DNA of 14,845 nucleotides from CAYRFE01 sp964423645 [NCBI: uncultured bacterium] (GCA_964423645.1 CAYRFE010000051.1:1-14845); one strand, 5' to 3'. Numbered from the stretch's first letter, positions 1-8,158 are shown. Notes: a model not told the origin generated them from the sequence alone. Translations and numbers: made by a program.

Positions 1-130
1 ATTTTATAAGTTGTGCCATCCCCAAACCCCTTCCATTGAGTTTGGAAGGGGCTTACAAGTTTTTATAGTGGGGACTTCGTCCCCACACCCCTTTTAAAAC
101 TATAGAGCCTTAAAAAAACAGTGTGAAACA
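1..130 (+). repeat. Two-hairpin intergenic repeat, copy 1
   Basis: This is the first of three same-orientation copies of a structured repeat (others at 11175-11260 and 14635-14789). Hairpin A pairs CCCCTTCCA (27-35) with TGGAAGGGG (43-51) around a 7-base loop. Hairpin B pairs GTGGGGAC (68-75) with GTCCCCAC (79-86) around a TTC loop and is followed by ACCCCTTTT. Similarity to copy 2 starts at base 1, so the element may extend left of the window, and continues to the CCTTAAAAA and GTGAAACA blocks near 108-129. I see no coding potential. Its role is unknown; a REP/BIME-like dispersed element or a structured RNA are both possible. Confidence 0.85.
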
Positions 131-172
131 ATTCTTTTGTATAGACGTAGCGTACAATGTCTCTATGACGCA

Positions 173-204
173 ACCAAAAAGGGGAGGTTTTTCACCTCCC
201 CTTT
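173..204 (-). terminator. Rho-independent terminator of the metallophosphoesterase gene
   Basis: A perfect 11-bp stem pairs AAAGGGGAGGT (178-188) with ACCTCCCCTTT (194-204) across a 5-base loop. Read on the minus strand, the stem is followed by a run of T. It lies about 30 bases past the stop codon of the minus-strand gene ending at 235, so it fits as that gene's terminator. Confidence 0.8.
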
Positions 205-234
205 AACGCAATGACAATAATGTATAATATTCGC

Positions 235-1920
235 TTACTTTTTCACATCACCCATAATAATCGTCGCATATTCATTGAAATTAAAATTCCACGACGGCAT
301 CATAAGCGCATTCTCCTTATTACGAATCTGCTTTCTTCGCATATTGACTGCTATTTTACCGAATTTTTTATCATACCCAAGCGTCTTGAACGGTATTTTC
401 ATTTCAACCACCCACGAATCGATATTCTTGGTTGTTTTTATTTCATACTCACCATTCCACTTTTGGTCGACCTTATCGTCTTGAGCAAGAATATCCCACA
501 CCGCGCCGTTTGAATTCACATACAATTGACGCACCGATTTCCCGTCAGCAGAAAACATAAAACTCACGCTGTCATCGCCGTATACTTCGGAATCACGAGT
601 AAGCGCATCTGCCTTTATAGATGCCATCACGCTTTCAGAACAACGAACGGCAATATACAGATTCTTCTCGTCGCGATACATATACACGGAAGTATCTTCC
701 GTCTTCGCAGGTTTTCCATTAAATCCTGCAAATTCATTGACTATTACCGCGTTTTTCCATTCACTATCGTTAATGACACCGTCAATAGCCACAGGTGACT
801 TCACGACAGGGCAATTTATCTCTCGAATAAGTGTGAACGGTTTGTTGTATACGTATTTTTTCCCTCGACCGAACGGGTAGGTAAACGACACAGTCGGAAG
901 AGGAAACAATGATCCATTTCTGGTTAGAACGACAGACTGTGTAGTCGTCAATCCTGCAGCAATGGTAATATCAAGTTGTTGCGTATCCGCTTTCCAGTTC
1001 TCCGGCAATGTTAAGATTACTTTCTCTTGCATTTGCTTGTCTGTCGCGTTTTTAATAAATATGTCGGTTTTTACGTCAGAAGAAGTTGTAATACTACCTT
1101 GTGCGCGTATCATTTCATTCGGTATTGCATAATAAAGCTGTTCCTCAGCAATAGTTACTAAATCCTCTGCAAATGTGCTTCCGACTTTTACGGGAGCTAC
1201 GGTAAGTTTTCCGTCTTTCACGGTACACCACGCGTAATGGTACACAACACCCATTTCTTCATCTACACCCGGCATACCGGCGCCTGAGCTTCCCACAAGG
1301 TAATACCGCACACCGTCATACACGTCATGCGCATATTGATGCCAATGACCGGTGAATACGGCAGTGACGGCATACTTTTTAAACAATTCATGCAACGGAT
1401 CCTTTTTGCCAACTGCAACACCTGCCGCCCAAAACGGCTTGTGCATAAACACAAGGATCATTTTCCCTTGTGCCTTTTCAAGGTCTTGAGCAAGCCATTT
1501 CATTTGTGTCGCATCAAAATCCTCCACCTTGTCGGGACGGGCATTATCCAACACGATGAAATGCACCGAGCCTTGATCAAACGAATAATGCGGCTTCATG
1601 CCGGTCTTTTTGATATACAACTCTTCGGTTGCGGCATCAACGATATCATTGTTCCCGGGGACATAATAAAAAGGCATTGTCAGAGTCTTTATCGCACGAA
1701 GCGCCATATCCCATTGTTTTTCATCGCAATTATCGGCAATATCACCAACTGTCATAACAATATCGGGATCCATCCGTGCTACGTCGCGAATTGCCGTTTC
1801 AAATACTTTCTGATCCGGTCCTCCTGCTCTGTCGCCGATAATCGCAAACCGAATTGATTCTGCCGAAAGCATCACACAAAATACGCTGAACACCATCATT
1901 AATACTGATAACTTTTTCAT
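235..1920 (-). CDS. Exported calcineurin-like metallophosphoesterase with C-terminal CBM9-like domain
   Basis: About 561 residues. A signal peptide (about 1-20, ending near MLSAES) is followed by a metallophosphoesterase domain at about 24-200. Its metal-binding blocks are visible: GDRAGG (29-34), GD (59-60), GNND (89-92), H160 and GHWH (191-194). The first block has Arg where DxH is usual, as in some purple-acid-phosphatase-like subgroups. A beta-rich linker (about 240-365) leads to a domain from about residue 370 with the IDG...W...LYIAV pattern of family 9 carbohydrate-binding/DOMON-like modules. Such proteins are secreted phosphatases or phosphodiesterases; the substrate cannot be told. 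The start is supported by GGAAGGAG 8 bases upstream and by a promoter at 1948-1975. It is a single-gene transcript with its own terminator, divergent from the lipoprotein gene at 2057. Confidence 0.88.
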   Translation of the reverse strand: MKKLSVLMMVFSVFCVMLSAESIRFAIIGDRAGGPDQKVFETAIRDVARMDPDIVMTVGDIADNCDEKQWDMALRAIKTLTMPFYYVPGNNDIVDAATEELYIKKTGMKPHYSFDQGSVHFIVLDNARPDKVEDFDATQMKWLAQDLEKAQGKMILVFMHKPFWAAGVAVGKKDPLHELFKKYAVTAVFTGHWHQYAHDVYDGVRYYLVGSSGAGMPGVDEEMGVVYHYAWCTVKDGKLTVAPVKVGSTFAEDLVTIAEEQLYYAIPNEMIRAQGSITTSSDVKTDIFIKNATDKQMQEKVILTLPENWKADTQQLDITIAAGLTTTQSVVLTRNGSLFPLPTVSFTYPFGRGKKYVYNKPFTLIREINCPVVKSPVAIDGVINDSEWKNAVIVNEFAGFNGKPAKTEDTSVYMYRDEKNLYIAVRCSESVMASIKADALTRDSEVYGDDSVSFMFSADGKSVRQLYVNSNGAVWDILAQDDKVDQKWNGEYEIKTTKNIDSWVVEMKIPFKTLGYDKKFGKIAVNMRRKQIRNKENALMMPSWNFNFNEYATIIMGDVKK

Positions 1921-1947
1921 TGGTAAACTCCTTCCATGTTCGAACTG

Positions 1948-1975
1948 ATAATAGCAGATTAGTTTTATGCGTCAA
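1948..1975 (-). promoter_or_regulatory. Sigma70-type promoter of the metallophosphoesterase gene
   Basis: On the minus strand, TTGACG (1975-1970) is followed after 16 bases by TATTAT (1953-1948). Expected transcription start is near 1941, giving a leader of about 20 bases with the Shine-Dalgarno site GGAAGGAG. It is back to back with the promoter at 2000-2029; the two -35 boxes are 24 bases apart. Confidence 0.65.
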
Positions 1976-1999
1976 TAGTGTACAACTTCTCGATTGTGC

Positions 2000-2029
2000 T
2001 TGACAATCATTTTGAATGAGCTATATATA
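2000..2029 (+). promoter_or_regulatory. Sigma70-type promoter of the lipoprotein gene
   Basis: A consensus -35 box TTGACA (2000-2005) is followed by TATATA at 2022-2027 (16-base spacer) or 2024-2029 (18-base spacer). The expected start of transcription, near 2035, is downstream of the ATG-like codon at 1994. This argues for translation from the GTG at 2057, which has AAGGAG just upstream. Confidence 0.7.
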
Positions 2030-2056
2030 CACGGTAAGCACCAAGGAGATGATATT

Positions 2057-2767
2057 GTGCGAAAATATCTTTTTGATTTTATGATTATTGCCGTATTTCT
2101 TTCATTTACTGCCTGTGATGATAAAAAAGACAAGATCGTCGGGCTTTGGAAAAAGGATGGAGAACAAATTATCTATAAATTTGATAAAGACGGAACTCTC
2201 ACCGAGTATCGACTCAAAGGCGAAATCCATGTAGGACAGTACCTTTTTACACAAGAAAAAACTCTTCTTTTACACAGCCCGGGATTCAGTGCCAAAAACT
2301 ATATCACCGGGGTATCGGTAAATTTTGTTGAAGACAATATGCATATCGAATCTCTGCAAGATTTTACATCCAATGCAACCTATAAACGGTTGAATGCCAA
2401 AGAATACGAGTCTACACTACAAGAGATCGCTCAAAAAAATTGTCTCCGTTTATGCAATAAATTACTTTCAGACCTGCAAAAACGTCTATACGAGTATCGA
2501 ATCGCCAACGGCACCTATCCTTTAAAAAGCGGACCAGAAGGGTGGGCTGAATTTGCTCCCGGCATTACTAAGGATGAATTAAAGAAAATATGTTCCCAGC
2601 TTTGGTTTTTTTCAGAAGGTTGGCAATACAAGATTGCATTGCAAAATAATACCGGAAATTCGTTGTACATTTGGACAGAAAGTATCAATCTTTACACCAA
2701 TAAAACCGGAATAAACCCACCGGCATGGCTTGCTCAGAAAAAAGAACCAATGACCCTTTTACCGTAA
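2057..2767 (+). CDS. Putative lipoprotein with lipocalin-like N-terminal region
   Basis: Starting from GTG 2057 (AAGGAG at 2043-2048), the product has 236 residues. A lipoprotein signal ends in a lipobox-like FTAC with Cys20. Residues about 26-110 have the GLW...YKFDKDGTL pattern of small lipocalin-like beta domains that often follow lipoboxes in this kind of organism. The C-terminal half (about 125-236) begins with a helix and YEYRIANGTYP, reminiscent of the periplasmic part of GspG-type pseudopilins (helix, then NGxYP), but the N-terminal pilin helix is missing. I do not recognise a specific family, and the GspG likeness is only a local pattern. The promoter at 2000-2029 overlaps any longer reading frame, so the upstream start at 1994 is unlikely. 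A weak hairpin (2772-2791) follows the stop. Confidence 0.72.
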   Translation: MRKYLFDFMIIAVFLSFTACDDKKDKIVGLWKKDGEQIIYKFDKDGTLTEYRLKGEIHVGQYLFTQEKTLLLHSPGFSAKNYITGVSVNFVEDNMHIESLQDFTSNATYKRLNAKEYESTLQEIAQKNCLRLCNKLLSDLQKRLYEYRIANGTYPLKSGPEGWAEFAPGITKDELKKICSQLWFFSEGWQYKIALQNNTGNSLYIWTESINLYTNKTGINPPAWLAQKKEPMTLLP

Positions 2768-2977
2768 TCGTCTGTTTTCATGACAAGACAGTTCATGGTG
2801 TTCATTCGCGCCATTAATTAGGCGTACGAATTATTTTCTTGCATTAGCCGCTTTTTTCTTGTAAAGTTTTGTTATGCGGCAAACTGATAAAATAATCATT
2901 CTGTGTATTCCTTATACTCGACAATGCGTTTCGGGTATCTCCTTTTTTTAATATTCATACAAAAGGTAAAGATATTC

Positions 2978-3544
2978 ATGGCAAGACTAACGATCGGCAT
3001 ACAGGGTTCGCGAGGAAGTGTCAACGAAAAAGGATGCTTGTTTTTTGCATCGAAGTATCATTGGGGTGATATTGAAATAAAATATTTGATCTCAACCGAC
3101 AATGTCTTAAAAGAACTTACGGAGGGTACTATTGATCGGGGTACCTTTGCATGGGAATCAACACGAGCCGGCATGGTACGTGAAACACAGCGCGCTGTTC
3201 ATAATTATTCATTTACGCTACTTGATGAAGAATGGTTTTGTCCCGAACATGCACTTCTTATGAAAACACCGATCGAAACGACGCAACCTATTCATATTTT
3301 TTCGCATCCCCAGGCACTACTCGAACACAAATCGTACATTATTTCGCGTTTTCCCAACGCTCGCCTTATCGATGAAATTGATACTGCCGTCGCCGCATAT
3401 AATCTTGAACACGATGCATATGAAAAAAATTCTTTGGTCATTGCACCCATCGAATGTGCTCAAATATATAATTTGAGTGTATTTGAAAAAAATTTACCCA
3501 CGAACGAGGGCTATTTAACAAAAATTGTTTTGGTACAACGATAA
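2978..3544 (+). CDS. Divergent prephenate-dehydratase-like protein without ACT domain
   Basis: From ATG 2978 (weak AAAGGTAAAG upstream) the product has 188 residues and no signal peptide. It follows the whole periplasmic-binding-like fold of the prephenate dehydratase domain: IGIQGSRGS (6-14) for the usual GPxGT start, WESTRAGMVRET (59-70) where the family has PIENSxxGxVxxT, FSHPQAL (108-114), DTAVAA (135-140, usual STAxAA), LVIAPIECAQIYNL (153-166) and LTKI (180-183) in place of the catalytic TRF motif. The Thr (T181) is kept but Arg is Lys and Phe is Ile. The C-terminal Phe-binding ACT domain of ordinary PheA is absent. Classical enzymes form phenylpyruvate from prephenate. Here the altered motifs make another prephenate-type reaction (compare BacA prephenate decarboxylase, also about 200 residues without ACT) or loss of activity equally possible. 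No aromatic-pathway gene is nearby. Confidence 0.78.
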   Translation: MARLTIGIQGSRGSVNEKGCLFFASKYHWGDIEIKYLISTDNVLKELTEGTIDRGTFAWESTRAGMVRETQRAVHNYSFTLLDEEWFCPEHALLMKTPIETTQPIHIFSHPQALLEHKSYIISRFPNARLIDEIDTAVAAYNLEHDAYEKNSLVIAPIECAQIYNLSVFEKNLPTNEGYLTKIVLVQR

Positions 3545-3654
3545 GCTCGTATACTCATGGCGATCGCATTTCAAAATACAATTTCAGAAAAAATGTATCT
3601 TCCACAACTTTTCCATAATTCAAGCCTATACTTCATCAAACAAAGGAGGATACT

Positions 3655-4128
3655 ATGAGAAAAATAACTGCTGTCGTCATCATCGCTCTCGCACTTTTCG
3701 TATCTGTATCAGCTCAGGGTGAAAAAAGAAACAATCGTTCTGAAGAAAGAGATGCATTCCGTGAGAAAATCGAACAACAATTCGGTGACATGATCGCCAA
3801 AAACAAGCTTGAGATCGAGAAGATCAAGATCGAGCTTGAAAAAAATCAATTGGCACAAAAAGAAGAAATGATGAAGGAAAAACCGGATTGGTCAAAAGTG
3901 GAAAGAACAATGGAAGAATCTTTTGTGCTGAGAAATAAGATCGAGAAAATTCATCAGCAACAATTCCTTACCATCGCAAAAACACTCACTCCTGAAGAAC
4001 GCATGAAAATGGGTAAAATGCACAACATGCGTAAAGACCATATGCGCGACGGAAATAACAACCGTATGATGGAAAAGAAAATGCGCGGTCAACACGACGG
4101 TAACGGTCCGGGAAATATGGGAAAATAA
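3655..4128 (+). CDS. Spy/CpxP-like periplasmic protein with Met/His-rich tail
   Basis: 157 residues, with AAAGGAGG 5 bases before the ATG. A signal peptide (1-20, ending VSVSAQG) is followed by a highly charged, almost entirely helical region (24-108) and an LTPEER block (111-116) matching the LTxxQ-type motif of Spy/CpxP/ZraP periplasmic chaperones and metal-resistance sensors. The last 47 residues hold nine Met and three His among Asn, Gly and Lys, which suggests binding of a soft metal such as copper or simply a disordered tail. Family proteins buffer envelope stress or metal; the ligand here is an inference. The gene stands alone, 110 bases after the dehydratase-like gene, and ends at a strong terminator (4153-4180). 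Confidence 0.78.
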   Translation: MRKITAVVIIALALFVSVSAQGEKRNNRSEERDAFREKIEQQFGDMIAKNKLEIEKIKIELEKNQLAQKEEMMKEKPDWSKVERTMEESFVLRNKIEKIHQQQFLTIAKTLTPEERMKMGKMHNMRKDHMRDGNNNRMMEKKMRGQHDGNGPGNMGK

Positions 4129-4152
4129 TACCCACACAAGTCCGATCACTTC

Positions 4153-4180
4153 AAGGGCAGGTAACGCCTGCCCTTTCTTA
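4153..4180 (+). terminator. Rho-independent terminator after the Spy-like gene
   Basis: A 9-bp stem pairs AAGGGCAGG (4153-4161) with CCTGCCCTT (4167-4175) around TAACG and is followed by TCTTAT. It starts 25 bases after the stop codon at 4128. Confidence 0.8.
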
Positions 4181-4230
4181 TAAGTACTCTCAAAATCATC
4201 TACTCGATCATTCTTCAAACACATTTCACA

Positions 4231-4259
4231 TTGACACTTTTCGTAAATATGATTATCAT
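4231..4259 (+). promoter_or_regulatory. Near-consensus sigma70 promoter of the SH3b/MEMO-CapA operon
   Basis: TTGACA (4231-4236), a 17-base spacer and TATCAT (4254-4259), eleven of twelve consensus bases. Transcription would begin near 4266, giving a leader of about 20 bases with CGGAGG before ATG 4288. This rules against translation from the TTG at 4231, which is the -35 box itself. Confidence 0.75.
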
Positions 4260-4287
4260 CACACTACTATATATCGGAGGTATCGGT

Positions 4288-5883
4288 ATGAAAAAACAAG
4301 GATTATTGTTGATCTGTATTGTATTCATGATATGTCTGTCTGCACGTTCGGAAGAAATACTGTCTTCCTCCCTGTTGTCTACCGGAAAATGGTTTAATGA
4401 AGAATACAGTTTTACCTTCAACAGCGACGGCTCCTACAAAGCTTTTTACACTTTCGGAAAAACCAACGGGATTATGACGGGGTCTTACACTCTTACATCA
4501 GGTAATGCAGTAACTATTTCATCGGGTTCCATCAACGGTTTTTTTAATACGGCTTTTATGACTGATAATGCCGTTATCGTACAGATTATTCGTGACAACA
4601 ATAATCCGAAAGCGTCTCTATTTCTCAGTACTCAAGACGGTTCCTTTGTACTCTGGAATGACAAAAGCTTCGTACCCTCAGGAAAAACGATTCACCTCGC
4701 ACCGAATGATATTGTATGTGTGACGCTCGGGTACACATTGTCTTCAACCACCGATAACGTGCGCATTCGCAAAGGCCCCGGGACTGAACATGAGTATATG
4801 ACATTTTATTATAAAGATGCAGCGACAGGTACCGTGAAATCACATGCCTCCGTATTGGCCGGAACAAATATCAGGATAGTCGCAAAAACACAGGAAAAAT
4901 TTAAAGTAGGAGAATGGTATAATAATTGGTATTTCATCGAATACAAAGAACCGCAAGGAGAACTTATTGTCTATAAAACCGCATGGATGTTCGGTGAATT
5001 TATTAATGTACCGGAAAATAAAAACAGAGCGGTTACCATTCACGAACCGTCAAATGAAGATGCATTGTATGGTATTTATTCTTTAGAAGTTCACGGTACG
5101 GTGACCGGCGCTCCGGTCTCAATGAAATATCTGTTAAAAAACTCCTACGGTAATGTTGTTTATGACGCAAAAATTCTTGATTTTAATCAGGAAAAAGGCA
5201 ATTTTTCGTTTACATTAACAAAAGAAAACGACTCGTTATTCATTGGGACCAATATTATTTCCGTCGTTGCCGCCTACAGCGACGGTAAAAAAGCATCAAA
5301 ACAAATCACTGTTTTTGTCCACGAAGGCGGCGCAGAGATGGCAAAACCGGTTATCTATCTGTACCCGAAAGAAGAGACAACCGTTTCGGTACAGGTCACG
5401 CCGCAACACGGCATATCAATCTCGGACCCTCCGTATGGAGACGGGTGGACAGTCACCGCACATCCTGACGGCTCTCTTATTGATGCAACGGGAAAACGTC
5501 ACACGTATCTTTTCTGGGAATCAAGCAATTACACACCACCGGAAATAACCGAAGGTTTTGTCGTGTCTCGCAATAAAATCGCACACTTTTTCCGTGATAA
5601 ATTACACATTTTAGGTCTGAATAAACAAGAAATTAAGGACTTTATTCATTTTTGGAAACCGATTTTAAATAAGAAACCATTTTACTTGATCAGTTTTTAT
5701 GATCAAAAATTTATTGACGAAATGGCACCGCTTTCAATTTCACCAAAACCGGACACCGTTATTCGTGTCTTCTTTGACTCTCGTCCGCTTGATGAACCGA
5801 TACAGATAAAGGAACAACAGCTTACTCCTGCAAAAAGGTCGGGGTTCTCGGTTATTGAATGGGGAGGGATGAAATACAAATAA
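4288..5883 (+). CDS. Exported multidomain protein with SH3b-like and Ig-like regions
   Basis: 531 residues from ATG 4288 (CGGAGG upstream). A signal peptide (1-20) is followed by a beta domain with the W-x(7)-FTFNSDGSYKA pattern of lipocalin-like modules (30-125). Then comes an SH3b-like region (about 150-245) with NVRIRKGPG (157-165) and a Trp-rich end, and an Ig-like beta segment (248-345). The C-terminal domain (351-531) opens with KPVIYLYP (353-360) and contains GWTVTAHPDG (386-395), YLFWE (407-411), FYLISF (465-470), PDTVIRVFF (488-496) and a final FSVIEWGG (520-527). I recall this KPVIYLYP...EWGG pattern as a conserved domain of unknown function in exported bacterial proteins, with no known activity. 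It is first in a likely operon with the MEMO-CapA fusion 49 bases downstream and a second SH3b protein. A role in binding the cell wall is inferred from SH3b only. Confidence 0.8.
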   Translation: MKKQGLLLICIVFMICLSARSEEILSSSLLSTGKWFNEEYSFTFNSDGSYKAFYTFGKTNGIMTGSYTLTSGNAVTISSGSINGFFNTAFMTDNAVIVQIIRDNNNPKASLFLSTQDGSFVLWNDKSFVPSGKTIHLAPNDIVCVTLGYTLSSTTDNVRIRKGPGTEHEYMTFYYKDAATGTVKSHASVLAGTNIRIVAKTQEKFKVGEWYNNWYFIEYKEPQGELIVYKTAWMFGEFINVPENKNRAVTIHEPSNEDALYGIYSLEVHGTVTGAPVSMKYLLKNSYGNVVYDAKILDFNQEKGNFSFTLTKENDSLFIGTNIISVVAAYSDGKKASKQITVFVHEGGAEMAKPVIYLYPKEETTVSVQVTPQHGISISDPPYGDGWTVTAHPDGSLIDATGKRHTYLFWESSNYTPPEITEGFVVSRNKIAHFFRDKLHILGLNKQEIKDFIHFWKPILNKKPFYLISFYDQKFIDEMAPLSISPKPDTVIRVFFDSRPLDEPIQIKEQQLTPAKRSGFSVIEWGGMKYK

Positions 5884-5932
5884 ATACAGAAGACTACTAA
5901 ATGTCTTTCAAAAATACGAGTAAAGACTACGT

Positions 5933-7393
5933 ATGAAACAAAAAGTAATACTATTCTGCATCTTCCTTTGTTGGTACTCCCTTGCAGCAAAACCATTGCA
6001 AATAGATACGTTTTATCCGAACGACACACTCATGTGGGATCATATCACCAAAAACGATGACCTTCCTCCTCTCTCAGATATTCCGTACGGCGCAATTCTT
6101 CCCCACCACAGCATTGCAGCTCGAGATATTGCCGCGGCATATCGCGTCATCTCCCAAAAAATACAACCGAAAATAATATATGTCGTGTGCCCCAACCATT
6201 ATGAGAAATATACGGATCCCATAATCACCGCCGACAACATTGAGTATGCGACCGTCTACGGCAACCTTCATATCGATCGCACGTTAACACGCAAGCTTGT
6301 GCGTGATGTCGGTGCGAAAATTCATAATGATGCATTTGTTGCCGAACACGGTGTGCATTTCCATGCACCGTTTATAAAAAAATTCTTTCCGAAAGCAACT
6401 ATCGTCCCTATTCTTCTTTCATGGAATAATCTCGAAAGCGATAATGACCGCGTCGCGTCTTTTATCGCAGAACAAGATCCTCGTACCACGTTTGTGATCG
6501 CAAGTGTCGATTTTTCACATTTCCAACCTCGTGAAGTGGCAGATTTTCACGACATCACCTCATTTGCCGCAATCAGCGGATTTCACTACACCACATTGTA
6601 TGATTGCGAGATCGACTCACCTGCATCAGTGTATACAATTTTAAAGATCATGGAAAAGCGAAAAATCCTGTCCGCGCAACGTATCCTGCATACCAATAGC
6701 GACGGTTATATGAAAATACCCGAACGTGAAACGACCAGCCACCAGTACATCGTGTTCACACGAGGTGAAATGAAAGAGAACACACCCGTTACCGCACTGA
6801 TCACCGGGAACATCGCGATAGAAAACAACGAACAGTTCATACGCACCTCGTGGCGATGGGAACGTGATCACATTCCTGCAACACGTATCGACAAAAAGCT
6901 TGCCGCGATCAGGGGAACCGAAGATCGTTTTTTGAACGGAGCACATTTGTATGTTTTTGATATGGCAACGAGTAATGTACCGGAAACGTATACGGTCAAC
7001 TCACGGACAATTACCGTCATACAATTTGATGAAAACATCTATCACGTCAATGAACAAGCCGCGCGTATTCGCGAGCTCAAAGCAACGTCATCACACCTCA
7101 TTGTGCTCTATCGCTACGACACGGTTTCTGCGAATACGACATATACTGAACTGTTTCACTCTTTTATAGACGCAGGCGCTGATATCGTTGTCGGAAAAGG
7201 AAAAAAATATATTGAGAAAGAAACGTATAACGGCAAACCGATACTCTACTCGTTGGGTGATTTTATTACGGAAAACAGTGACGGATACTCAGAAATTGCC
7301 GCGATCACCCTCGATAACGACACAATTTCGGTCGCCTATTTTCCGATACAACGTCACAACGGCATGCCGGAGTATCATTTTCTGCGAAAATAA
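5933..7393 (+). CDS. Exported MEMO-family protein fused to a degenerate CapA-like domain
   Basis: 486 residues with a signal peptide (1-19). Residues about 50-280 are a MEMO/AmmeMemoRadiSam-B domain, related to class III extradiol dioxygenases. Conserved positions are visible: PHHS (57-60), CPNH (86-89), EHGVHFH (138-144), DFSHF (193-197) and DCEIDSP (224-230). Residues about 285-486 resemble the C-terminal half of CapA/PGA_cap metallophosphatase-like proteins: FIDAGADIVVG (411-421) and NGKPILYSLGDF (433-444). However, the metal site GHHPH is replaced by GKGKKY (421-426) and the HWGxEY block by YRYDT, so this part is probably not catalytic. No AMMECR1 or radical-SAM partner is present. The start has only a weak ribosome binding site and probably relies on coupling to the upstream gene. 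The reaction, if any, is unknown. Confidence 0.85.
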   Translation: MKQKVILFCIFLCWYSLAAKPLQIDTFYPNDTLMWDHITKNDDLPPLSDIPYGAILPHHSIAARDIAAAYRVISQKIQPKIIYVVCPNHYEKYTDPIITADNIEYATVYGNLHIDRTLTRKLVRDVGAKIHNDAFVAEHGVHFHAPFIKKFFPKATIVPILLSWNNLESDNDRVASFIAEQDPRTTFVIASVDFSHFQPREVADFHDITSFAAISGFHYTTLYDCEIDSPASVYTILKIMEKRKILSAQRILHTNSDGYMKIPERETTSHQYIVFTRGEMKENTPVTALITGNIAIENNEQFIRTSWRWERDHIPATRIDKKLAAIRGTEDRFLNGAHLYVFDMATSNVPETYTVNSRTITVIQFDENIYHVNEQAARIRELKATSSHLIVLYRYDTVSANTTYTELFHSFIDAGADIVVGKGKKYIEKETYNGKPILYSLGDFITENSDGYSEIAAITLDNDTISVAYFPIQRHNGMPEYHFLRK

Positions 7394-7416
7394 CTGATCG
7401 CGAAAGGAGTGTGTGT

Positions 7417-8154
7417 ATGCGGTACTGTAGTACTCTCTTACTGCTTTCTTGCATGCTCATCGGATATTCTTCGGCTCAAACAATCGTGCATTACGCTCCG
7501 GGATTCATAAAAATCACCTTGCCTCCGGGATGGAAGGCAACCTATGGAGAACAAGATTTAGAAAATCCGTCGACCCCGCCATCCTTTGTGATAACACCGG
7601 AAGGAACGGAAAGAGGTGACGGGATCCCGTTGATGTTTTCTATGAGCCGCCTGTCAAAAAAAGAAACTCTAATGCAACTAAAAAATAATCGCCCTTCGGG
7701 AAAGGGAGAGTATGGTGATACACAAGAGATCGAATTTGATATTTATGCAAATCCTGCAACAAAACTCATTCTTTCCACTGATCAGGATTTCTTTTATCAG
7801 GCGGTTATCTTTTCAAATGATGAGGGAAAAACAGTTGTTGCCGAATACTGTGGATTACGCACAGAAGTGGAACCGTTTATATCAATTTTCGACACTATGA
7901 TCGATTCCGTACGTGCGACATACCCTCGCTATTCCGAAGGCCACATTACTGCTGACAATATTCGCGTTCGCGGTAATCCCACTACAACGGCGAAAATTAT
8001 TGATGTATTACCCCAAAACACACCTGTACGTTTTCTTAAAAAAGGACCGTCTATGACTATTGAGGATCTTGACAGTTCATGGTTTTTTATATCGTATGGC
8101 AATGATAGAACGGGATGGATCTACGGTTTTTATATCCAATGGACAGGAAAATAA
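7417..8154 (+). CDS. Exported SH3b-domain protein
   Basis: 245 residues. ATG 7417 is chosen over the GTG at 7411 because GAAAGGAG (7402-7409) then lies 7 bases upstream. A signal peptide (1-20, ending YSSAQT) is followed by an uncharacterised domain (24-170) opening with PGFIKITLPPGWKATY, a pattern of small exported domains of the PsbP/DUF type. The C-terminal 70 residues are a bacterial SH3 domain with ADNIRVRGNP (179-188), TPVRFL (202-207) and GWIYGFYI (233-240). SH3b domains usually bind peptidoglycan peptides or other ligands. The start lies 23 bases after the MEMO-CapA stop, so it is very likely the last gene of that operon. Confidence 0.8.
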   Translation: MRYCSTLLLLSCMLIGYSSAQTIVHYAPGFIKITLPPGWKATYGEQDLENPSTPPSFVITPEGTERGDGIPLMFSMSRLSKKETLMQLKNNRPSGKGEYGDTQEIEFDIYANPATKLILSTDQDFFYQAVIFSNDEGKTVVAEYCGLRTEVEPFISIFDTMIDSVRATYPRYSEGHITADNIRVRGNPTTTAKIIDVLPQNTPVRFLKKGPSMTIEDLDSSWFFISYGNDRTGWIYGFYIQWTGK

Positions 8155-8158
8155 AGGA

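Noticed and set aside
1327-1857. A 176-codon open frame on the plus strand
   Set aside because: It lies wholly antisense to the metallophosphoesterase gene, has no ribosome binding site or recognisable motif, and the opposite strand carries clear catalytic blocks.
1994-2056. N-terminal extension of the lipoprotein gene
   Set aside because: The segment contains the -35 and -10 boxes, and a start at 2057 gives a proper Shine-Dalgarno site, signal peptide and lipobox.
2768-2977. A riboswitch or attenuator in the 210-base gap before the dehydratase-like gene
   Set aside because: Only a weak 7-bp hairpin (2772-2791) and a long-loop GCCGC/GCGGC pairing are visible. There is no leader peptide rich in Phe codons, no T-box pattern and no terminator next to an antiterminator.
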